Assembly: GCA_029934215.1 (NCBI GenBank)
Contig: JAOZMR010000082.1
Span: forward strand, 1-10,216
Direction: 5' to 3'
DNA: 10,216 bases
Source: Pontiellaceae bacterium
GTDB lineage: Bacteria; Verrucomicrobiota; Kiritimatiellia; Kiritimatiellales; Tichowtungiaceae
Below the pieces are notes generated by a model. It ran no database searches. It saw only the letters and a program-made list of their open reading frames with translations, and was not told the DNA's origin. Below are positions 5,621 to 10,216 of the stretch, one piece after another (position 1 is the stretch's first letter; every line of letters begins with the position of its first letter). A program made the position numbers and the translations under genes.

Positions 5621-7563
5621 TTTTTCTTGGGTGTGTCTGTTGGCTGATTTTTCGGTGAGCTAAAGACGGCGAGGCTGTGCGGTGAAAGGGTGAAATTGTT
5701 TACCGGAGCCGTGCTTAGTTCTTTTTTCCAATGGTTGGAAATCTCCGTAAAGGTGGTGGCTTGTGCTTCGTTGTTCACAAGAATTAGGAGTGGCTTCTTT
5801 CCGATCAGATGCATGCCGATGGCTCGGCTGTTGTGCCAATCGATTTCGTCTCCGTTGGGTCCAATCCATTGGAGATCGTTTTGACCGGTAAAGAAATTTT
5901 TACGTCGTAAAACAGGATGCTTTTTGCGCAGGGCGATGAGCTGTTTTGTGAAATCGAATAGCTCGCGATTCGTTTCGATTTGTGTCCAGTTTATCCACGA
6001 AATTTCGTTGTCCTGACAGTAGGCGTTGTTATTCCCTTGCTGCGTGCGGCCGAATTCGTCGCCCGCCAAGAGCATGGGGACACCTTGTGAAAGGAGGAGG
6101 GTGGCGAGTAGGTTTTTTTGTTGACGCAGACGGTTCGCTTGTATGGTTGGGTCCTGGGTTGGCCCTTCGATTCCAAAGTTGATGTTGTTGTTTTGGTTTT
6201 CGCCGTCGCGGTTTTCTTCGCCGTTGGCTTCGTTGTGTTTATGCTCGTACGCAACGAGGTCGGCAAGGGTGAAGCCGTCATGCGCGGTGATGAAGTTGAT
6301 GCTTTTGAGCGGCGAGGAATCTTTCCGTTCGTAAAGATCGGAGCTTCCGGCAAGTCGTGTTGCGAGATCGCCGATGGGTTGACCGGCATTCCAGAAACGG
6401 CGTACATCGTCGCGGAATTTTCCGTTCCAGTCTGAGAAACGTTTTGCTGGAAAGTGTCCAACCTGGTAGCCGCCGCAGTCCCAGGCTTCGGCGATGAGTT
6501 TGATGTCTTTAAGTTCTGGTTCTGCTTCGATGGCTCGAATCACGGGAGGATTCTCGAGCAGGTTTCCATTTTCGTCACGGCAGAGCGCGGTGGCAAGATC
6601 GAAGCGGAAACCATCGATATGCATTTCGGTGGCCCAGTATTTTAGGGCTTCGATGATGAATTGTTTGGCAACGGGGTTGTTTGCATTGAACGTGTTGCCG
6701 CATCCGCTCCAGTTGTGATAGTCGCCGTCCGGGCTCTGGATATAGTAGGCTTTTTCGTCCAAGGCTTGGAAGTTATAGGTTCCGTCCTGTTTTTCCCCTT
6801 CGGCTGTATGATTGAAAACGACATCGAGAATGATTTCGATTCCAGCGGCATGCAGGGCTTTAACCATTGTTTTGAATTCTACGACCGCAGCACCAGGTGC
6901 GGCTGAATGTGCGTAGCCGGTCATTGGAGCGTAGAAGGAACGGGTGCTATAGCCCCAGAAGTTTAGGAGCTTTTGGCGGGAATCTCCGCGAAGAACATAC
7001 TCTAGTTCGTTGAATTCAAATAGAGGAAGAAATTCGACGGCGGTGATTCCGAGTTCTTTTAGGTGCGGAATTTTTTCGATGAAATCGAGGTAACTACCGC
7101 CGGCGGTAAAGCCGCGTAGGTGCGCTTCGTAAATGATGGAGTTTTCGAGCGGTGTATTGGGGCGGACGTCGTTTCCCCAATCAAAATCGTCGGAGATAAC
7201 GACTCCCTTTGGAAACATTTTTCCAACCCTTGGAAAGGTGCCAGCGGTGAGCCCGTTGCGCTCGCCCCAGCGATTCAGGGTATGGACAGCTTTGGCGCAT
7301 GGATCTAAAATCCATCCCGAATTTTCGGAATTCGTTACATTTGTGCGATAGAGATATAATGCGCCCGGCTTCAGATCGGGAACATATGTATGAAAAACAG
7401 AAGCCGAAAGATTGCCTTCTGGCTCCTGAGTTCTAGTCATTTCAATCTCGCGTGTGGGCAAATCTGCATTCGGTTCGTCGAAAAGCATTAGCCAAAGGCG
7501 ATCCGTTGCGCTATGAATCGAGAAATCGATTCCCCTTTTTTTTATAGTTGTTCCAAGTTTCAT
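5617..7563 (-). CDS. glgX: Glycogen debranching enzyme / isoamylase-type GH13
   Basis: Hydrolyses alpha-1,6 branches of glycogen or limit dextrins in the cytoplasm. From the chosen ATG the protein has 648 residues, close to E. coli GlgX. An N-terminal CBM48-like domain (about 1-110) begins LGTTIKKRGIDFSIHSA, the usual opening of this family. The GH13 barrel has DVVFNHT (247-253), GFRFDLA with nucleophile Asp322, AEAWD with acid/base Glu359 and TAHDG with Asp429, followed by a beta-rich C-terminal domain. The frame stays open upstream to 7773, but those residues match nothing and overlap the epimerase gene, so 7563 is preferred. No strong ribosome site sits at ideal spacing (AAAGGA is about 23 bases away); a GTG at 7572 is possible. 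The stop overlaps the nadE start by 4 bp. Four palindromes or variants lie within the gene. Confidence 0.93.
   Translation of the reverse strand: MKLGTTIKKRGIDFSIHSATDRLWLMLFDEPNADLPTREIEMTRTQEPEGNLSASVFHTYVPDLKPGALYLYRTNVTNSENSGWILDPCAKAVHTLNRWGERNGLTAGTFPRVGKMFPKGVVISDDFDWGNDVRPNTPLENSIIYEAHLRGFTAGGSYLDFIEKIPHLKELGITAVEFLPLFEFNELEYVLRGDSRQKLLNFWGYSTRSFYAPMTGYAHSAAPGAAVVEFKTMVKALHAAGIEIILDVVFNHTAEGEKQDGTYNFQALDEKAYYIQSPDGDYHNWSGCGNTFNANNPVAKQFIIEALKYWATEMHIDGFRFDLATALCRDENGNLLENPPVIRAIEAEPELKDIKLIAEAWDCGGYQVGHFPAKRFSDWNGKFRDDVRRFWNAGQPIGDLATRLAGSSDLYERKDSSPLKSINFITAHDGFTLADLVAYEHKHNEANGEENRDGENQNNNINFGIEGPTQDPTIQANRLRQQKNLLATLLLSQGVPMLLAGDEFGRTQQGNNNAYCQDNEISWINWTQIETNRELFDFTKQLIALRKKHPVLRRKNFFTGQNDLQWIGPNGDEIDWHNSRAIGMHLIGKKPLLILVNNEAQATTFTEISNHWKKELSTAPVNNFTLSPHSLAVFSSPKNQPTDTPKKK
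5726..5740. repeat. TTCCAA-N3-TTGGAA palindrome, copy 4 (in glgX)
   Basis: Perfect arms with spacer TGG, extendable by one pair on each side. It encodes part of ISNHWKK near the GlgX C-terminus. Confidence 0.85.
5860..5873. repeat. Related palindrome with 2-bp spacer (in glgX)
   Basis: TCCAAT-CC-ATTGGA has perfect 6-bp arms but a shorter spacer than the other copies. It encodes part of LQWIGP. It may be a variant or chance. Confidence 0.4.
6757..6771. repeat. Near-palindrome (one mismatch), in glgX
   Basis: GTCCAAGGCTTGGAA has five of six arm pairs matching. It encodes part of NFQALDE, the third codon phase seen for this motif. Confidence 0.5.
7221..7235. repeat. TTCCAA-N3-TTGGAA palindrome, copy 5 (in glgX)
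   Basis: Perfect arms with spacer CCC, extendable by one pair on each side. It encodes part of TFPRVGK. A TTTGGAAA just upstream (about 7209-7216) adds a second, looser inverted pairing. Confidence 0.85.
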
Positions 7564-7703
7564 GGACGACACGTTACACGAAGAAATCCTTTCTGAACAA
7601 CTATCAACACGAGTTTTTTTTAGAGTCTTCTTTGGTGAAAGCGGGGCACGTGTTCTGATCTTCCCAAAACCCCATCGCCCCAAAACTCCAATTCTCCACC
7701 TTT
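7564..7703 (-). promoter_or_regulatory. 140-bp gap between the epimerase gene and glgX, possible leader or promoter
   Basis: Read on the minus strand this gap stays in frame with glgX but encodes a basic stretch unlike any GlgX N-terminus. An ATG at 7707 overlaps the epimerase TGA (ATGA) but has no ribosome site. TTGATA occurs in the gap without a well-spaced -10 box, so a promoter is possible but not demonstrated. No clear terminator hairpin is seen. Confidence 0.25.
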
Positions 7704-8654
7704 TCATATGTATTGGCGGAAGTATTTGATGGTCGGCTTGAGTCCAGCGGCTAGATCGACCTTCGGCTCCCAACCAAGCGTTGCTTTGGCTAGAGATATG
7801 TCGGGCTTGCGCTGTTTTGGATCGTCTTCAGGTAAAGCTTCGAAGACGAGCTCCGATTTAGACTCGGTTAGGTCGATAACGGTCTGCGCTAGTTCGATCA
7901 TGGTGAACTCGCCTGGGTTGCCGAGATTAATGGGTCCCGTGATCTCTTTGGGCGAGTCCATGAGCTTGATGAAGCCGTCGATGAGGTCGCTTGCGTAGCA
8001 GAAGGAGCGAGTTTGTTCGCCGGAGCCGTAGATGGTGATGGGTTCGTTGCGCAGTGCCTGCATGATGAAGTTGCTGACAACGCGTCCGTCGTTTGGGTGC
8101 ATGTTTGGACCATAGGTATTGAAGATGCGAGCGACTTTAATCGGTAGATTCATCTGGCGGTTGTAATCGAAAAAGAGCGTCTCGGCGCAGCGTTTTCCTT
8201 CGTCGTAGCAGGAACGGAGTCCGATTGGGTTGACTTTTCCCCAATAGGATTCTGGCTGCGGATGGATGTCTGGGTCGCCATAGACCTCGCTGGTGGATGC
8301 CTGGAGGATTTTTGCGCCGACGCGTTTGGCGAGACCGAGCATGTTTATGGCGCCAATAACGCTGGTTTTTGTGGTTTGCACGGGGTCGTGCTGGTAGTGG
8401 ATTGGTGAGGCGGGGCAGGCGAGATTATAGATTTCGTCGACTTCAACAAAAAGCGGGAAGGTGACGTCGTGGCGAAGGATTTCGAAACGCGGATTGTCGA
8501 GCAGATGGGCGACGTTTCCTCGACGCCCCGTGAAGAAGTTGTCGACACAAAGAACGTCTGAGTCCTGTTTAATGAGTGCCTCACAGAGGTGGGATCCCAA
8601 GAATCCTGCGCCCCCCGTGACCAAAATGCGTTTATTGAAGTGGTATTTTTTCAT
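7704..8654 (-). CDS. uxs: UDP-glucuronate decarboxylase (UDP-xylose synthase) family epimerase
   Basis: A 316-residue extended short-chain dehydrogenase. The best match is UDP-glucuronate decarboxylase, which makes UDP-xylose for surface glycans. The NAD-binding Rossmann motif TGGAGFLGSH is at 13-22. NLACPASPIHYQHDPV (77-92) and STSEVYGDP (120-128, with Glu123) are typical of this enzyme. The catalytic Tyr150 and Lys154 lie in SCYDEGKR. RIFNTYGPNMHPNDGRVVSN (176-195) and LPEDDPKQRKPDI (274-286) are further family signatures. It lacks the N-terminal membrane anchor of animal enzymes, so it is cytosolic. A dTDP-glucose 4,6-dehydratase is a less likely reading. A GAGAG lies about 13 bases before the ATG. 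No glycosyltransferase neighbours are visible, so the glycan it feeds is unknown. Confidence 0.93.
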   Translation of the reverse strand: MKKYHFNKRILVTGGAGFLGSHLCEALIKQDSDVLCVDNFFTGRRGNVAHLLDNPRFEILRHDVTFPLFVEVDEIYNLACPASPIHYQHDPVQTTKTSVIGAINMLGLAKRVGAKILQASTSEVYGDPDIHPQPESYWGKVNPIGLRSCYDEGKRCAETLFFDYNRQMNLPIKVARIFNTYGPNMHPNDGRVVSNFIMQALRNEPITIYGSGEQTRSFCYASDLIDGFIKLMDSPKEITGPINLGNPGEFTMIELAQTVIDLTESKSELVFEALPEDDPKQRKPDISLAKATLGWEPKVDLAAGLKPTIKYFRQYI

Positions 8655-8723
8655 GTTTTGTTTATTCTCTCGTTTTTGAAATTAAAGCGCAGTATGTCTC
8701 TTTGCGCAGAGGAAAGCAACAGA
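8655..8723. promoter_or_regulatory. Divergent promoter region between uxs and maf
   Basis: The 69-bp gap must drive both divergent genes unless transcripts enter from elsewhere. On the plus strand, TTGTTT (8658-8663) is followed after 17 bases by ATTAAA (8681-8686). On the minus strand, TTGCTT and CATACT are also spaced 17 bases apart. Both are weak sigma-70-like matches. GCGCAG occurs twice (8687-8692 and 8704-8709). AGAGGA at 8708-8713 is the likely maf ribosome site and decides the ATG at 8724. Confidence 0.4.
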
Positions 8724-9290
8724 ATGAAGCTTATGAAACTCATCTTGGCAAGCGGCTCTCCGCGCCGATCAGAGCTACTCCGTCAAGCTGGATTGGCGTT
8801 TGAAGTGGTTGTTCCCGACATCGATGAAGCCCCACGGACTGGGGAAATGCCCGGCGATTTTGTCTGCCGTACGGCGCGAGAAAAGGCGGAAAGTATCTCG
8901 ACCGATGGTGCGGATGGTGCGGTGATTCTTGCCGCAGATACAGCGGTGGTGCATGGCAAGCGTATTCTAGGCAAGCCGAAAAATGCGCAGGACGCCGCGT
9001 CGATGCTTTGGTCGCTTTCGGATAAAACGCACGAGGTGATGACGGGCGTTTGCATACGCTTCCCAGACCGGACGGAATGTTTTCATGTTAAAACGAGCGT
9101 GACATTTCGTGCACTCTCCGAGGAAGAGATCGTTCGTTACGTTTCTACGGAGGAGCCAATGGATAAAGCGGGTGCCTATGCCATTCAGAGCGGTGCAGCA
9201 AAAATGGTTCGGCGAATTGATGGGTCGTACTCCAACGTGGTCGGTCTGCCTCTTTGTGAAGTCGTCGAGTGCTTGTTTGGCGAACATTAA
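8724..9290 (+). CDS. maf: Maf-family nucleotide pyrophosphatase (dTTP/UTP type)
   Basis: A 188-residue house-cleaning enzyme that hydrolyses nucleoside triphosphates, probably dTTP and UTP, to monophosphate and pyrophosphate. Family motifs are ASGSPRR (9-15), AADT with Asp72, LGKP (82-85), DKAGAYAIQ (147-155) and SYSNVVGLP (168-176). The pattern fits the YhdE-like subgroup rather than the YceF (m7GTP) subgroup. The frame is open back to 8589, but that part overlaps uxs and does not resemble the family. ATG 8724 has AGAGGA 10 bases upstream; the ATG at 8733 is an in-frame alternative that also preserves the conserved start. rsmI follows 49 bp downstream on the same strand, so the two may be co-transcribed. 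Confidence 0.94.
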   Translation: MKLMKLILASGSPRRSELLRQAGLAFEVVVPDIDEAPRTGEMPGDFVCRTAREKAESISTDGADGAVILAADTAVVHGKRILGKPKNAQDAASMLWSLSDKTHEVMTGVCIRFPDRTECFHVKTSVTFRALSEEEIVRYVSTEEPMDKAGAYAIQSGAAKMVRRIDGSYSNVVGLPLCEVVECLFGEH

Positions 9291-9339
9291 TGGCCTCCTT
9301 TTTAACCCGATTTCGACGTAACAATATAGTGAGGGAAAA

Positions 9340-10032
9340 ATGCAAAAAAACAAAATAGACGCAGGTTTATATATCGTTGGAACCCCCATCGGGAACTTGG
9401 GTGATATAACTGCGCGAGGCATCGAAACGCTAAAAGCTGCCAGTCTGATTATCGCGGAGGATACGCGACAGACCCGTAAACTTCTGACGCATTTCGAAAT
9501 CAAAACGCACTGCATCAGTTGCCATAAATTCAACGAGGTTCAGCGTTGCGACGAAATCATCGAACGCATACAGGGCGGACAAACCGTTGCAATGGTAACC
9601 GACTCGGGTATGCCGTGCATCTCAGACCCAGGCTCGCGCATCGTATCCGCGTGCCGCGAGGCGGGGGTGATGATCACATCCGCGCCTGGGCCCACCGCTG
9701 TCACCACAGCACTCGCACTCAGCGGTTTTGGCGGTCATGGTTTTCTCTTTGCGGGGTTTTCGCCGCGCAAAAGCGGTGCGCGGCGTCGAACGCTTAAACA
9801 GTGCTCCGACCTGCCTGTTGCCTCCATTTTCTACGAATCGCCATACCGGCTACTGAAGTTTCTGGTTGAAATCGAAGAGGTTGTCGGAGGAGATCGAGAG
9901 GTGTTTGTCGCACGAGAGCTGACGAAAAAATTCGAGGAACTTTTGCGAGGAACAGCGGCGTCGATTCGCCAGCGATTCGACGGTCGTACTGTGAAAGGCG
10001 AATGCGTCGTCATTATTGCACCAAGCAATTAG
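9340..10032 (+). CDS. rsmI: 16S rRNA (cytidine-1402-2'-O)-methyltransferase
   Basis: Methylates the 2'-hydroxyl of C1402 in 16S rRNA using S-adenosylmethionine, tuning decoding at the P site. The 230-residue protein has the tetrapyrrole-methylase fold. Diagnostic motifs are VGTPIGNLGDIT (13-24), AEDTRQTRKLL (39-49), SDPGSRIV (95-102), SAPGPTAV (114-121), YESPYRLL (165-172) and RELTKKFEE (192-200). The usual SDAGTP loop reads SDSGMP (88-92 region), a visible variation. It is shorter than E. coli RsmI (about 286 residues) because the C-terminal extension is missing. GAGGG lies 4 bases before the ATG and supports this start. Confidence 0.96.
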   Translation: MQKNKIDAGLYIVGTPIGNLGDITARGIETLKAASLIIAEDTRQTRKLLTHFEIKTHCISCHKFNEVQRCDEIIERIQGGQTVAMVTDSGMPCISDPGSRIVSACREAGVMITSAPGPTAVTTALALSGFGGHGFLFAGFSPRKSGARRRTLKQCSDLPVASIFYESPYRLLKFLVEIEEVVGGDREVFVARELTKKFEELLRGTAASIRQRFDGRTVKGECVVIIAPSN

Positions 10033-10036
10033 ATGC

Positions 10037-10047
10037 AAAGCAAAATG
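10037..10047. repeat. AAAGCAAAATG direct repeat, left copy
   Basis: Identical 11-bp copies lie at 10037-10047 and 10175-10185, flanking the RhuM-like fragment. They could mark an insertion or rearrangement, but A-rich sequence makes chance plausible. Confidence 0.5.
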
Positions 10048-10055
10048 GAGTGTTT

Positions 10056-10169
10056 ATGAATGATAAGAAAAAGAAATCGCTAATACGGTCTTCGACTGCG
10101 GAGTATTTGACGTTCGTTGCCGCGGGTGGAGAATCCGATTCCAGCGTGGAGATGCGCTATGAGGGGTAG
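10056..10169 (+). pseudogene. Truncated RhuM-family N-terminus (in-frame stop)
   Basis: An ATG preceded by TGGAG (10046-10050) opens a 37-codon frame whose protein contains IRSSTAEYLTFVAAGGE and ends SVEMRYEG. This closely resembles the start of RhuM-family proteins (first named from a Salmonella pathogenicity island, biochemical role unsettled), which run to about 330 residues or more and normally continue with a segment such as 'ENIWLTQ'. Here TAG (10167-10169) interrupts it, perhaps from a CAG. The same frame remains open afterwards (TVKQNALFLKG) but no longer matches the family well, so a small deletion may also be present. The window ends at 10216, so I cannot see whether the rest of the gene follows. 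It lies 23 bp after rsmI. It could alternatively be a short expressed peptide, which I consider unlikely. Confidence 0.65.
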
Positions 10170-10174
10170 ACTGT

Positions 10175-10185
10175 AAAGCAAAATG
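10175..10185. repeat. AAAGCAAAATG direct repeat, right copy
   Basis: Right-hand partner of the copy at 10037-10047, 138 bp away start to start, just past the premature stop. Confidence 0.5.
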
Positions 10186-10216
10186 CCCTTTTTTTGAAAG
10201 GTTCGACTTTTTCATG

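Noticed and set aside
8589..8723. Upstream extension of the maf frame with a hydrophobic stretch (VVFFHVLFILSFL)
   Set aside because: It looks like a signal or membrane segment, but it overlaps the uxs start, Maf proteins are cytosolic, and ATG 8724 has its own ribosome site.
1..10216. CRISPR array, tRNA or rRNA genes, and transposase genes
   Set aside because: I saw no regularly spaced repeats, no cloverleaf-like segment and no transposase motif in the window.

Overview
The window looks like chromosomal DNA of a free-living Gram-negative-type bacterium. My best guess is Verrucomicrobiota, perhaps an Opitutae/Puniceicoccales relative. That guess rests on the dispersed TTCCAA-N3-TTGGAA palindromes, the CACGAATGGA-type tandem repeat and the general flavour of the proteins. 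It is recollection rather than a database result, so confidence is moderate to low.

Layout. Positions 1-351 contain no convincing gene, but they hold a repeat cassette: three 10-bp units followed by a 92-bp imperfect inverted repeat with a perfect 15-bp palindrome at its centre. From 3934 down to 352 on the minus strand, a FIST-domain sensor gene is followed 19 bp later by a soluble hybrid histidine kinase (HisKA-HATPase-REC-REC-Hpt). They look like one operon and resemble the known NosP/NahK pairing of a FIST sensor with a kinase. From 8654 down to 4031, also on the minus strand, come a UDP-glucuronate decarboxylase-type epimerase, a GlgX-type glycogen debranching enzyme and a glutamine-dependent NAD+ synthetase. 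glgX and nadE share a 4-bp ATGA overlap. The epimerase gene is separated from the probable glgX start by 140 bp. A divergent 69-bp gap (8655-8723) leads into plus-strand maf (nucleotide pyrophosphatase) and rsmI (16S rRNA 2'-O-methyltransferase). At the right edge a short frame matches the N-terminus of RhuM-family proteins but stops after 37 codons, so it is probably a pseudogene.

How the genes fit together. Most are housekeeping: NAD synthesis, glycogen turnover, nucleotide sanitation, rRNA methylation and nucleotide-sugar supply for surface polysaccharide. The FIST-kinase pair is the signalling unit. Its output is not encoded here, because the kinase carries its own Hpt for transfer to a response regulator elsewhere.

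The most unusual signal is at the DNA level. The 15-bp palindrome TTCCAA-N3-TTGGAA occurs five times perfectly, with three near-variants. It lies inside nadE and glgX in all three reading frames and also in the leftmost repeat cassette. It cannot be explained by a conserved peptide and suggests a protein-binding, uptake-like or mobile palindromic element. An 11-base poly-C tract (sense strand) in the nadE inter-domain linker is a second point of interest.
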